A DNA stretch of 64,000 nt from Sphingomonadales bacterium 39-57-19 (lineage in GTDB: Bacteria > Pseudomonadota > Alphaproteobacteria > Sphingomonadales > Sphingomonadaceae), in contig NCJG01000002.1 of assembly GCA_002282385.1 (NCBI GenBank), positions 248,001-312,000 on the forward strand, written 5' to 3'. The notes beneath the pieces are model-generated. The model was given only the letters and a program-made list of their open reading frames with translations. It was not told the DNA's origin and made no database searches. The position numbers were made by a program, and so were the translations under genes. Below are positions 27,759-36,459 of the stretch, in pieces. Numbering within the stretch: the stretch's first letter is position 1; each line of letters opens with the position of its first letter.

Positions 27759-30257
27759 TTAAAGGCTCCTGAGCGCCTCCGATGGCCGCGCGGCCAATAT
27801 TGGCAATGAGCCGACAATCCCGAGTATGAATGTCATCCCCGCGCCGCCGACCAATGTCAGCATTAACATGCCATAATCGGGCGCGAAACTGAAATCGAAG
27901 ATGTGCACCACGACATAATATGCCGCCCCCATGCCAAGCGCGAGGGACAGCAATCCGAGTACCACGGCCAAGATGCCATATTCCATCGCCTGTGCGCCCA
28001 ATATCTGGCGGCGTGTGCCGCCCAGCATCTTGGTAATCACCGCGTCATAGATGCGCGACTGGCGCGCAGCGGCGATGGCACCGACGAGAACAGCGATGCC
28101 CGCCAATATCGCGATGGACGCAGCCGCCGCGATGGCTTGCGCCATTTGGCTGAGCAAATTGGTGATTTGCGCCGTCACCTCGCCAACCTCAATCAGGGAG
28201 GATGAAGGGAATGCGGGCGGTAAGGATTTGGCCAAGACGCGCTCGGCGTCCTTTGACACCGTCAACGTCGCCACCATATTGTGCGGCGCGGCGTCGAGGC
28301 TGCCGGGTGAGAAGACCATCACATAATTGAGGCCGAAATTCTCCCAATTGACCGTGCGCAGTGACGCAATTTTGGCGGGGACTTCGACACCAAGCAGGCT
28401 GATGGTCAGACTATCGCCAATACCAACATTCAGCACTTTAGCGATTTCGGCATCAAGGCTGACCAACGCTGGCCCTTCATAATCAGCTGGCCACCATTGG
28501 CCCTCCACAAGCTCGCTGCCTTTTGGAATATCGGCGCTGTAGGTCAGGCCGCGGTCTCCATTCAGCACCCATGCGCCTTCTGGCAGTTCTTCCAATTGAT
28601 CGACGCGTTGGCCGCCATATTCGATGATCGTGCCACGCAGCGCGGGGATGAGGTTGATCGTGGCGGCAGGGTCTGCGTCCTTGACCATGCGCGTGAACGT
28701 GCCAGCGCCTTCGCGCGGGATATCGAGCACGAAAAAGCTTGGCGCGCGTTCGGGGACGCTGTTCTTGATCTCGTTATTTATGCTGGTCTGAATCGCCGCC
28801 AGTGTGACGAATAAGGTCAGCCCAAGGCCCAAGGCGACGACGAGCGCCTGTGTCTGCGCGCCTGGCCTATGCAAGTTGGCGAGGGCCAACCGGGGCAGTG
28901 GGGCCTTTGGACGGGGCAGACGAATGGCAATGAAGCGCAGCAGGAATGCGATGCCCGTGAGCAAAAGCAACAGGCCGAATGCCGCGCCAATGAAAGCCAG
29001 CGAGAACATCGGTTCGCGTGCTGTGACAACCGCCAGCGCCACAATAGCGGAAATCGCGGCAACAACCCAGATGCTGCTTTTGCGGTCGATGCGGCTGTTG
29101 CCTTCGACGATCGCGCGGAACAGCCCTGCGGCAGGCACCGTGCGGGCGCGCGCAAGCGGGGGCAGGGCAAAGGCGAGTGCAATGAGCAAGCCGTAGATGG
29201 CGCTGATCGCCAAGGGGAGTGGATGCACGTTGAAGCCGGGAGCAACGGGCAGGATGTCGCCTGCGACCCAACCAATCGCCATCGGCATGACGCTGCCGAC
29301 GCCAAGGCCAACCAATATCGCGACAGATGCGACCGCAAGGATTTGCAGCATATAGATACGGAAAATCGTCTTGCTGTCCGCGCCCGTGACCTTCAATGTC
29401 GCGACGCTTGCGCGTTTGCTGGCGAGATAGCTGCCCACGCCGTTGCCGACGCCAATACCGGCGATGACCAATGCGGCGAGGCCTACCAAAGTCAGGAATT
29501 GCCCCATGCGCTCAATGAAGCGCCGTGTTCCCGGCGCGCCGTTTGACCGGTCGGTAATATCCCAGCCCGCGGACGGAAATTGGGCCTCAAGCGCTTTGGC
29601 GACGGCTGCGGCGTCTTCCTGAGGGCCTAGCTTGATGCGGTATTTGCTCTCATACATGCTGCCCGGCTGGATGAGGCCGGTGTCCGGCAGCGACGCCATG
29701 TTGATGATGGCGACTGGCCCAAGCGTGAAGCCTTCACCCAAGCGGTCGGGTTCTTCCGCAATGATGCCGGCAACCTTGAACGTTGCTTCGCCAAAACGGA
29801 CGGTGCCGCCCGTTGCGATATCAAGCCGTTCGGACAAGGTTGGCCCGATGTAAATCTCACCCTTTGCGGGAGCTTTGGCCGAACCACCTTCGCGCAATGT
29901 GAGCACGCCATAATGCGGATAGGCATTGTCGATGGCCTTGAGTTCCGCAAGCAGGCTATCGTTGCCAATCGCCATTGCGCGCAAGCGGATGGTTTCGGAA
30001 ACCGCACCCGCCTTGCGCATCGCCGCCATTTCGGCGGCGTTCGCCTCGCGTTGTGCAATGCCAATTTCAATATCCCCGCCCAAGATCGTCTGGCCGCGGC
30101 GTGAAAGCTCGTCTGAAATCCCTGCCGTCAGGCTGCCAATCGCCGCCAATGTCGCCACGCCCAGAAACAGGCAAATCGCGAGCAGCCGAAGCCCGCGAAT
30201 GCGTGCGGATAGATCCCGGCGCGATATGCGCCAAATCGCGGCGAGGGGGAGGGTCAT
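27759..30257 (-). CDS. YbbP-like ABC transporter permease (two FtsX/MacB-type halves)
   Basis: A permease of 832 residues with a cytoplasmic Arg-rich start (MTLPLAAIWRISRRDLSARIRG), a first helix, a long extracytoplasmic domain, three central helices, a second set of helices and exported domain, and three C-terminal helices ending GSLPILAARPSEALRSL. This is the 10-helix duplicated FtsX arrangement of YbbP/LolC-related permeases. With the upstream ATPase and divergent tesA it forms the widely conserved tesA-ybbA-ybbP locus; function is unproven, with lipid or lipoprotein handling suspected. The start at 30257 avoids 43 extra codons that are translated intergenic repeat. Confidence 0.88.
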   Translation of the reverse strand: MTLPLAAIWRISRRDLSARIRGLRLLAICLFLGVATLAAIGSLTAGISDELSRRGQTILGGDIEIGIAQREANAAEMAAMRKAGAVSETIRLRAMAIGNDSLLAELKAIDNAYPHYGVLTLREGGSAKAPAKGEIYIGPTLSERLDIATGGTVRFGEATFKVAGIIAEEPDRLGEGFTLGPVAIINMASLPDTGLIQPGSMYESKYRIKLGPQEDAAAVAKALEAQFPSAGWDITDRSNGAPGTRRFIERMGQFLTLVGLAALVIAGIGVGNGVGSYLASKRASVATLKVTGADSKTIFRIYMLQILAVASVAILVGLGVGSVMPMAIGWVAGDILPVAPGFNVHPLPLAISAIYGLLIALAFALPPLARARTVPAAGLFRAIVEGNSRIDRKSSIWVVAAISAIVALAVVTAREPMFSLAFIGAAFGLLLLLTGIAFLLRFIAIRLPRPKAPLPRLALANLHRPGAQTQALVVALGLGLTLFVTLAAIQTSINNEIKNSVPERAPSFFVLDIPREGAGTFTRMVKDADPAATINLIPALRGTIIEYGGQRVDQLEELPEGAWVLNGDRGLTYSADIPKGSELVEGQWWPADYEGPALVSLDAEIAKVLNVGIGDSLTISLLGVEVPAKIASLRTVNWENFGLNYVMVFSPGSLDAAPHNMVATLTVSKDAERVLAKSLPPAFPSSSLIEVGEVTAQITNLLSQMAQAIAAAASIAILAGIAVLVGAIAAARQSRIYDAVITKMLGGTRRQILGAQAMEYGILAVVLGLLSLALGMGAAYYVVVHIFDFSFAPDYGMLMLTLVGGAGMTFILGIVGSLPILAARPSEALRSL

Positions 30258-30278
30258 ATTATGCGCGCTTTCAACCAA

Positions 30279-30407
30279 AACCGTAGCCCTGAGCAGCAGC
30301 CGGATCCGGCTGCGCCCGTCGAAGGGCGTCCAGAACTTTGCTCCAAGGTCGAAGGGCGTCCTTCGACGGACGCGGCTGCTTCGCACCCGCTGCTCAGGAC
30401 TACGGTT
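30279..30407. repeat. Large REP-like palindrome within ybbA-ybbP intergenic gap
   Basis: Arms AACCGTAGCCCTGAGCAGC (30279-30297) and its complement at 30389-30407 match at 18 of 19 positions. Inside are two copies of GTCGAAGGGCGTCC and smaller stems (AGCCGGATCCGGCT; GCGTCC/GGACGC). This is the GTCGAAGG-type repeat common in sphingomonad intergenic DNA. It lies inside an apparent operon and could slow or end transcription between the ATPase and permease genes. Confidence 0.85.
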
Positions 30408-30429
30408 GTTTTTGACATCGACGTGCGCA

Positions 30430-31116
30430 TCACGTGGTCACACGCTCCACCACATGGCCATCTTGCATCACAATCACGCGGTCGCATTTGCGTGCGAGTT
30501 CGGGGTCATGCGTGATGATCAGTAGCGTTGCGCCCAATGCGGCGCGGCGGGCGAATAATAGGTCGACGATCGACGTGCCGGTCGATCCGTCCAAATTGCC
30601 CGTCGGTTCGTCTGCAAATATGATTTTGGGGCCAGCGGCCATGGCGCGGGCGATGGCCACGCGTTGCTGCTCGCCGCCCGACAGTTGCGATGGATAATGC
30701 GTCAACCGATGTCTAAGGCCAACCGCTTCCAACTCGGCCTTTGCGCGGCCGAATGGATCATCCATCCCGGCCAGTTCCATCGGGATTGCGACATTTTCGA
30801 GCGCGGTCATCGTTGGCAACAAATGAAACGCCTGCAGCACAATGCCGATACGCCCGCGCCGTGCGCGTGCCAGCGCGTCTTCATCCAATTTCGTAAAGTC
30901 GAGGCCGTCGACCAGAACCGTGCCGCCAGTGGCTTGCTCAAGCCCGGCCAAAACCGCCATGAGCGACGACTTGCCTGATCCCGATGGGCCAAGCAATGCA
31001 ACGCTGCTGTCATACGGCACCTCAAGGTCGACGCCGCGTAAAATCGACACCTCGGCATCGTTGGAACCAAGGCTTAGGGTGACATTTGCCGCACGGATTG
31101 CCATATCCGTTTTCAT
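30430..31116 (-). CDS. YbbA-like ABC transporter ATP-binding protein
   Basis: A 228-residue ATPase of the MacB/LolD/YbbA type. It has Walker A GPSGSGKSS (43-51), the Q-loop LQAFHLLPTMTALENV typical of this subgroup, the signature [14 protein letters not shown], Walker B IIFADEPTGNLD and the switch ITHDPELA. It pairs with the permease downstream, from which it is separated by a REP-like repeat. The start at 31116 was chosen over 31134; a further ATG lies at 31104. Confidence 0.9.
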   Translation of the reverse strand: MKTDMAIRAANVTLSLGSNDAEVSILRGVDLEVPYDSSVALLGPSGSGKSSLMAVLAGLEQATGGTVLVDGLDFTKLDEDALARARRGRIGIVLQAFHLLPTMTALENVAIPMELAGMDDPFGRAKAELEAVGLRHRLTHYPSQLSGGEQQRVAIARAMAAGPKIIFADEPTGNLDGSTGTSIVDLLFARRAALGATLLIITHDPELARKCDRVIVMQDGHVVERVTT

Positions 31117-31146
31117 GTTAACCGGAGCGTGCAAGGAAGCATCCTT

Positions 31147-31854
31147 ATGAATAGAGGTTTTTGGCTATATGGTGCGCTTATTGTCGCAATCCAAGGGCTG
31201 GTTGCATGCGGGTCTAACCCTGTAGCGGAAAATAATGCGCAAGCGCAGGAAACGGCGAAGGTTCAGCAATATGACCGGCTGTTCGTGGCCTTTGGGGATA
31301 GTCTGTACGCAGGCTATCGACTTGCCCCCAATGAAGGGCTCGCGCCGCAATTGCAGGCAGCGTTGCAGGCCGATGGCATAAATGCCCGGGTCCACAATGC
31401 TGGCGTGTCAGGCGACACAACCGCGGCGGGAAAAACGCGGCTGGCATTTGTCCTGGATAATCTGGAGCGCAAACCGGATTTGGTTGTGCTTGGCCTTGGC
31501 GGCAACGATATGTTGCGCGGTATCAAGCCTGCAGAAACCAAAGCAAATATGGTCGCGATGCTGGATGAGCTTAAGCGGCGCGAAATTCCCGTTGTCCTGA
31601 CGGGTATGTTAGCCGCGCCGAACCTGGGTCAGGATTATGGCAATGCTTTCAATGCGATATTCCCGCAACTCGCGAAGCAATATGACGCGCCATTATATCC
31701 GTTTTTCCTCGAAGGCGTGGTGACCGATGGCGCGCTGATGCTGCCCGATAACATCCACCCCAATGCCAAAGGGGTGTCGCGGGTTGTCGAAGGATTATCG
31801 CCGCTGGTCGAAGCTGCTTTGAAGGAACAAGGCGACGCTGTATTAGAAAAATAA
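31147..31854 (+). CDS. tesA: TesA-like GDSL lipoprotein esterase/lysophospholipase
   Basis: A 235-residue SGNH hydrolase related to TesA, the multifunctional acyl-CoA thioesterase/lysophospholipase of the periplasm. The N-terminus has a lipobox (GLVACGS, Cys21), so it is membrane-attached. SGNH blocks are AFGDSLYAGYRL (Ser52), NAGVSGDTT, GLGGNDMLRG and the C-terminal DNIHPNAKG (Asp/His). It is divergent from the ybbA-ybbP-like transporter, the usual neighbour of tesA in many Proteobacteria. Confidence 0.9.
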   Translation: MNRGFWLYGALIVAIQGLVACGSNPVAENNAQAQETAKVQQYDRLFVAFGDSLYAGYRLAPNEGLAPQLQAALQADGINARVHNAGVSGDTTAAGKTRLAFVLDNLERKPDLVVLGLGGNDMLRGIKPAETKANMVAMLDELKRREIPVVLTGMLAAPNLGQDYGNAFNAIFPQLAKQYDAPLYPFFLEGVVTDGALMLPDNIHPNAKGVSRVVEGLSPLVEAALKEQGDAVLEK

Positions 31855-31936
31855 TACAGCTGGGGATGCTAAGTGCTTGAAATGGTCATGCACGCGCTCC
31901 ATCTGTTGTGCTATAGAATTACTGAGGGATTTAGCG

Positions 31937-33145
31937 ATGTCGACTGAAACCGTTACCCAAACCGTACCAGAGCTGAAGCTGACGCCGCCCGACCCCGTGC
32001 CGACCGTCGCGCCGCAACAGGCGATGGGCTTGGTCCCGGTGACCGATGAACAGCAAAGCAAGCTTGCGCAGCGCGTTGAAGCCTATGTCGCTGACTTGGT
32101 GGCGCAGGATGTGAACAGCCCTGAATTTGGCAAGCGCGTGGACCAATTGACCAACATGGGCCGCAAGGAAATTATGGAAGCATCGGCGCAGTCGAACCGC
32201 TTCCTCGATAAGCCCATTCGCCGCATGAATGAAAGTTCAGGCGTCGGCGCGGATCTCGCCGAATTGCGCCGCGTTGTTGAAGATCTCGACCCGTCCAAAA
32301 AGCGCAATTTGATGACCAAGCAAAAGCTGTTTGGCATCATCCCATTCGGCAATAAGCTGCGCAATTATTTCGACAGCTATCAAAGTTCGCAAACGCATAT
32401 CAGTTCGGTTCTCGCGCGTCTTGGCAATGGCAAGGACGAGCTGTTGATGGACAATGCCGCGATTGACGTTGAACGGCAGAATCTGTGGGTTGCCATGGGC
32501 AAGCTGGAACAGATGATTGTCATGTCCAAGCAGTTGGACACGAAACTGGAAGAAAAAGCCGCTGAGCTTGAACTGTCCGACCCGGCCAAAGCGCGCGCGA
32601 TAAAGGAAAGCGCGTTGTTCTATGTGCGCCAGCGTACGCAGGATTTGCTGACGCAAATGGCCGTGACGGTGCAGGGCTATCTCGCGCTTGATCTGGTTAA
32701 AAAGAACAATGTCGAACTGGTCAAAGGCGTTGACCGTGCATCGACCACCACCGTTGGCGCATTGCGCACAGCAGTTACCGTGGCGCAGGCGATGACCAAC
32801 CAGCGGCTCGTTTTGGATCAGATTACCGCGCTCAACACGACGACCGCGAATATCATCGACAGCACCGGTCAGTTGCTGCGCGACAATACGGGCCTTATTC
32901 ATGAACAAGCCGCCGGCGCCACCATCCCGTTGGAAACGTTGAGCCGTGCGTTCCAGAATATTTACGACACGATGGATGCCATCGACACCTTCAAGATGAA
33001 GGCGCTCGACAGCATGAAGCAAACGTCCGAGGCGCTCGAGAAAGAAGTCGAGAAGTCCAAAGGCTATATCGCGCGGGCCGAAGGGCAGGCGCAGGCGACC
33101 CAGTCGGTGCAGGACAGCGGTTTGCTGTCACTTGAGGTATCGTGA
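31937..33145 (+). CDS. telA: TelA-family protein (toxic anion resistance)
   Basis: A 402-residue, largely helical cytoplasmic protein of the TelA/KlaA family, named for tellurite resistance but broadly of unknown action at the envelope. Family blocks are LFGIIPFGNKLRNYFDSYQSSQTHI, the coiled-coil centre and NTTTANIIDSTGQLLRDNTGLIHEQAAGATIPLETL. The ATG at 31937 has GAGGG in front of it. The next gene encodes an XpaC-like membrane protein, the common partner, with a REP-like repeat between them. Confidence 0.9.
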   Translation: MSTETVTQTVPELKLTPPDPVPTVAPQQAMGLVPVTDEQQSKLAQRVEAYVADLVAQDVNSPEFGKRVDQLTNMGRKEIMEASAQSNRFLDKPIRRMNESSGVGADLAELRRVVEDLDPSKKRNLMTKQKLFGIIPFGNKLRNYFDSYQSSQTHISSVLARLGNGKDELLMDNAAIDVERQNLWVAMGKLEQMIVMSKQLDTKLEEKAAELELSDPAKARAIKESALFYVRQRTQDLLTQMAVTVQGYLALDLVKKNNVELVKGVDRASTTTVGALRTAVTVAQAMTNQRLVLDQITALNTTTANIIDSTGQLLRDNTGLIHEQAAGATIPLETLSRAFQNIYDTMDAIDTFKMKALDSMKQTSEALEKEVEKSKGYIARAEGQAQATQSVQDSGLLSLEVS

Positions 33146-33163
33146 CGATATTTCACCGTAGCC

Positions 33164-33214
33164 CTGAGCCCGTCGAAGGGCGCTTGTCGGCTGGACGTAC
33201 TTCGACAGGCTCAG
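33164..33214. repeat. REP-like inverted repeat
   Basis: Arms CTGAGCCCGTCGAAG (33164-33178) and CTTCGACAGGCTCAG (33200-33214) pair at 14 of 15 positions. It is the standard form of the GTCGAAG-type intergenic repeat, related to the longer copy at 30279-30407, and lies between telA and the XpaC-like gene. Confidence 0.9.
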
Positions 33215-33242
33215 CACTATGCTGTGCATATCAAGGTACAAT

Positions 33243-33968
33243 ATGAACAGCCCCGCATCCAATTCTGACGACATCCTTAACGGCGCGGCGCGGTCGCTGC
33301 GCAATGTCCGCTTTGCCCCCATCGGGACAAAGTCGCAGGCGCTGCGCCGCGCACATTTCTGGGGTAAACTCAGCAAGGCGACAATGGCGGTCGGTGCTGT
33401 TTTAATTGGTGCAGGCATCATCGGCGGCATTATTGGCGGCATCGGTTTTTGGGGCGTGATGATTACAGCGCTGCTGATGACAACCGCCGCCTATGTCCTA
33501 ATGCGCTTTCCGCAAATGCCGATGCCCACGGCGGAGAGTCTGAAGATCACCGATCTCGGCACATTGGCGGGAAAAACAGAGATTTGGCTTGAGGCGCAGC
33601 GTCCTGCATTGCCCGCGCCAGCGGTGACGTTGATGCAGGATATCGGCGTCCGGTTGGACCAGCTTGCACCGCAACTGCAAACGCTTGACGACAATGATCC
33701 TGCGGCACGTGAAGTCCGGAAACTTGTGGGAGAACATCTGCCCGAGCTGATTAACGGGTATAAGCGCATTCCCGACAGCCTTCGCCACAAAGAGCATGCC
33801 GGAAAGACACCCGCGCAGCAGCTGGTTGATGGCCTGAAGACCATAGACCGCGAAATCGAAACGATGACCGGCCAGATTTCGCGCGGTGAGCTCGATAAAT
33901 TGGCGGTGCGTGGCCGGTATCTTGAAATACGTTATGATAACGCTGCCGAAAATGGTCAGGGCGTATAA
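33243..33968 (+). CDS. XpaC-like membrane protein, TelA partner
   Basis: A 241-residue protein with a basic N-terminus of about 45 residues, two close hydrophobic helices with Gly-rich pattern (AVGAVLIGAGIIGGIIGGIGFWGVMITALLM) and a helical cytoplasmic domain ending with TIDREIETMTGQISRGELDKLAVRGRYLEIRYD. This end and the place after telA resemble XpaC/YceG-like partners of TelA proteins. The assignment rests mainly on context and the C-terminal pattern; function is unknown. Confidence 0.68.
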   Translation: MNSPASNSDDILNGAARSLRNVRFAPIGTKSQALRRAHFWGKLSKATMAVGAVLIGAGIIGGIIGGIGFWGVMITALLMTTAAYVLMRFPQMPMPTAESLKITDLGTLAGKTEIWLEAQRPALPAPAVTLMQDIGVRLDQLAPQLQTLDDNDPAAREVRKLVGEHLPELINGYKRIPDSLRHKEHAGKTPAQQLVDGLKTIDREIETMTGQISRGELDKLAVRGRYLEIRYDNAAENGQGV

Positions 33969-34029
33969 GCGCTCAATCATGAAAGCGCGTGTCGCTATAG
34001 ATTGGTAACGACATGCACAGGAAAACGGC

Positions 34030-35130
34030 GTGACCCAACCAAGCTTACAACGCGACATTTTTGGAACGCTGGCCAGCGGTGAAGCTGTCCACGCGGTGAC
34101 GCTGACCAATGCCGCCGGCATGTCGGTCCGGATCATCAGCTATGGCGCTTCTATCCAGTCGGTCTGTGTGCCCGACGCCAACGGTAACTTTGCGGACGTT
34201 ACAACGGGCTATGCCGATATTGCGGAATATGTCGCGCAGCGGCAATATTTCGGCGCGACCGTTGGCCGGGTCGCCAACCGTATCGCCGGTGCGCGTTTTG
34301 AGCTTGATGGCAAGGTCTACAGCGTTCCCGCCAATGACGGTGTGCATTCGCTGCACGGGGGCGATGTCGGGTTCGACAAGGTGAACTGGACGGTCACGGC
34401 GTGTGATGACGAGGCTTTATCGGTGACGCTCTCGCATATTAGCCCCGATGGTGATCAGGGATATCCGGGCATATTGACGGTTACCGCAACCTATCAATTG
34501 CACCCCGACAATGTGCTGTCGGTGCATTACGAAGCCGTCACCGATGCGTCGACCTGCGTGAACCTGACAAACCATGCTTATTGGCATCTGGGCGGCGAGG
34601 GGGCTGCCTATGATGCAATGGACCATGTGCTGACGATCGCCGCCGAACAATTTCTGCCGGTGGACGCGACACTTATTCCAACGGGAGAACGCCGCAGCGT
34701 TGTTGCGACGCCATTTGATTTTCGTGAACCCATGCCGATCAGCAAATATGTTCGCAGCAACACCGACATTCAACTGACCCATGGCGGCGGATATGACCAT
34801 AATTGGATCATGGGTGCGGAAACCGCCAGCGAACCCAGATTGATGGCACATTTGGAAGATCCAGTGTCCGGCCGGACGATGACGTTGCTGTCCAACCAGC
34901 CGGGGTTGCAGTTTTACTCTGGCAACTTCTTTGATGGAACGACGTCGGGAAAGGCCGGCAAAAGCTATGGCATCGGCGATGCGATTGCGCTTGAGCCGCA
35001 AATGTTTCCGGACGCACTCAACCACCCCTCTTTTGCTTCAATTGTTCTTCGCCCAGGGCAAATTTATGCGAATGTGATCATGTGGCGGTTCGGTGTCAGC
35101 CGGTTGTTTTCTCCGAATATCAACGGGTAA
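34030..35130 (+). CDS. galM: Aldose 1-epimerase (galactose mutarotase)
   Basis: A 366-residue galactose mutarotase that interconverts alpha and beta anomers of aldoses. Conserved segments are GATVGRVANRIAGARFELDG, NDGVHSLHGG (substrate His), NLTNHAYWHLGG (catalytic His), GGGYDHNWIM and the C-terminal QPGLQFYSGNFFDG and IALEPQMFPDALNHP with the catalytic Glu. The start codon is GTG, preceded by AGGAAAA at a good distance. No sugar transport gene is adjacent. Confidence 0.93.
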   Translation: MTQPSLQRDIFGTLASGEAVHAVTLTNAAGMSVRIISYGASIQSVCVPDANGNFADVTTGYADIAEYVAQRQYFGATVGRVANRIAGARFELDGKVYSVPANDGVHSLHGGDVGFDKVNWTVTACDDEALSVTLSHISPDGDQGYPGILTVTATYQLHPDNVLSVHYEAVTDASTCVNLTNHAYWHLGGEGAAYDAMDHVLTIAAEQFLPVDATLIPTGERRSVVATPFDFREPMPISKYVRSNTDIQLTHGGGYDHNWIMGAETASEPRLMAHLEDPVSGRTMTLLSNQPGLQFYSGNFFDGTTSGKAGKSYGIGDAIALEPQMFPDALNHPSFASIVLRPGQIYANVIMWRFGVSRLFSPNING

Positions 35131-35248
35131 ATAAAGGAAACCCTAAAACGCGAGCGCCGCTTGCGCTGCGATGCCTGTTTTGGGTGCAAAACCGGTTGAA
35201 ATCAGCTATGCATATCCTCTAGCAGAAAATGCATAGTTGGGATGCTTC

Positions 35249-35656
35249 ATGAATTCACTGCTGAAAGGGGCTGACGCCCAACCATTTCATTCGTCCTCAA
35301 GCATTTTGCTTATCGATGACGAGTACGAAATCCTGCCCGAATATCAGGAATTTTTCGAACTCGCGGGGTTCAGAACGTTCACCTGTGCTGATCCCGTTCA
35401 AGGCATGGCAATGATTCTGGAAATGCCGGATATTGCAGTTGTCATCACTGACCTGCGCATGGCGCATTTGGATGGCATCAGCATGATTAAAGGCGTGCGC
35501 GCTGCCCTGCCGGAAGGGCGTCATGTGGATTTCATGATTTTGACGGGTGACGCCAGCACGCAGCTAGGCGACGATTTGGCCGACATTCCCATCTTTCTAA
35601 AGCCAGCGGACACGGACGCATTGGTCGCGGCTATCCGCACGGTATTGGCGTGTTGA
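35249..35656 (+). CDS. Single-domain response regulator (receiver only)
   Basis: A 135-residue protein that is just a receiver domain: IDDE near the start, the phosphoacceptor Asp in VVITDLRMAHLDGISM, LTGDAS for the conserved Ser/Thr position and FLKPAD for the Lys. There is no output domain. Its stop overlaps the GTG start of the interrupted sensor kinase gene, so the two form a two-component pair and the protein probably relays or modulates phosphate for that kinase. Confidence 0.88.
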   Translation: MNSLLKGADAQPFHSSSSILLIDDEYEILPEYQEFFELAGFRTFTCADPVQGMAMILEMPDIAVVITDLRMAHLDGISMIKGVRAALPEGRHVDFMILTGDASTQLGDDLADIPIFLKPADTDALVAAIRTVLAC

Positions 35657-36429
35657 ACCGCCGCTGGACCGAATTCCCGGCGACCCGGGATATTCCCAAA
35701 ACAGAACTTCTGATTGCCCTATTGCTGGGTGTTGTAGGACTTTTCCTGAATATTTTCGAGCTCAAGCTTGGCTGGGGCATGAACTTTGTACTCGGAAACG
35801 TGCTGGTATATGCATTTGTGCGGATGCTGGCGCCGCAGTCTCTGGTGCTTGCGGTTTCAGTGTCAAGTATCGGGTCGATCATCTTGTGGAACCACCCATG
35901 GGCTTGGATCGTATGGGTATGCGAGGCGATATTTATCGCGATCGTTGCGCGCCGCACCTCACCTGTCCGCAGCGTCGTCATTTACTGGATAGTGGCAGGC
36001 GCGCCTTTGATGTTCCTATTCTATGGCGGCATCCTGAAAATGGATCAGCTGTCGCTTGCCCTTGTGGTCGCAAAGCAGGTCGCGAACGGGATATTGAACG
36101 TCGTTCTTGGTGAGTTGATTTATGTCTCCCTTCTGAGCGGAAATCCGTTCGGAAAATTCGGACATTGGCCAAAGCTCAGGGTTGAATGCTTTACGGTCAT
36201 GTTATTCATGGGAACGGTGCTGATCCCGGCGACGGTGTATATGGCGCTGGATGCGCCGTCGCGTGAACGTGCCGCGATGGACGAGGTTAACAGAAACCTT
36301 GAATCGCGCATGAGCGTCGCGGACGCGAAGTTGAGTGCATGGGTCGATTCCCGAACTATGCTGCTGCGCGGCTATGCAGATAATGGTGCGCTTCCCCGCG
36401 GCCAATCCGATGTTCGTTTGCCGAAGTAA
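35650..36429 (+). CDS. Sensor histidine kinase, N-terminal part up to an in-frame stop
   Basis: The first 259 residues of a sensor kinase reading frame. It begins with a block of about seven hydrophobic helices (residues 18-165, MASE-like membrane sensor), a further helix near 180-200, and then the start of an extracytoplasmic helical sensor (ERAAMDEVNRNLESRMSVADAKLSAW). It ends at a TAA at 36427-36429, but the same frame continues open without another stop through the PAS and kinase domains to 38355. The start is GTG at 35650 or TTG at 35653, overlapping the receiver gene. Taken alone this part cannot signal. See the downstream part and the finding on the stop codon. Confidence 0.7.
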   Translation: MLNRRWTEFPATRDIPKTELLIALLLGVVGLFLNIFELKLGWGMNFVLGNVLVYAFVRMLAPQSLVLAVSVSSIGSIILWNHPWAWIVWVCEAIFIAIVARRTSPVRSVVIYWIVAGAPLMFLFYGGILKMDQLSLALVVAKQVANGILNVVLGELIYVSLLSGNPFGKFGHWPKLRVECFTVMLFMGTVLIPATVYMALDAPSRERAAMDEVNRNLESRMSVADAKLSAWVDSRTMLLRGYADNGALPRGQSDVRLPK

Positions 36430-36459
36430 TTTTCGGCTGAATTTCAAAAAATTGCTGTC

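Noticed and set aside
30258..30386. Upstream extension of the YbbP-like permease start
   Set aside because: These 43 codons are translated from the REP-like palindrome and do not match the family's N-terminus; the ATG at 30257 begins the conserved region.
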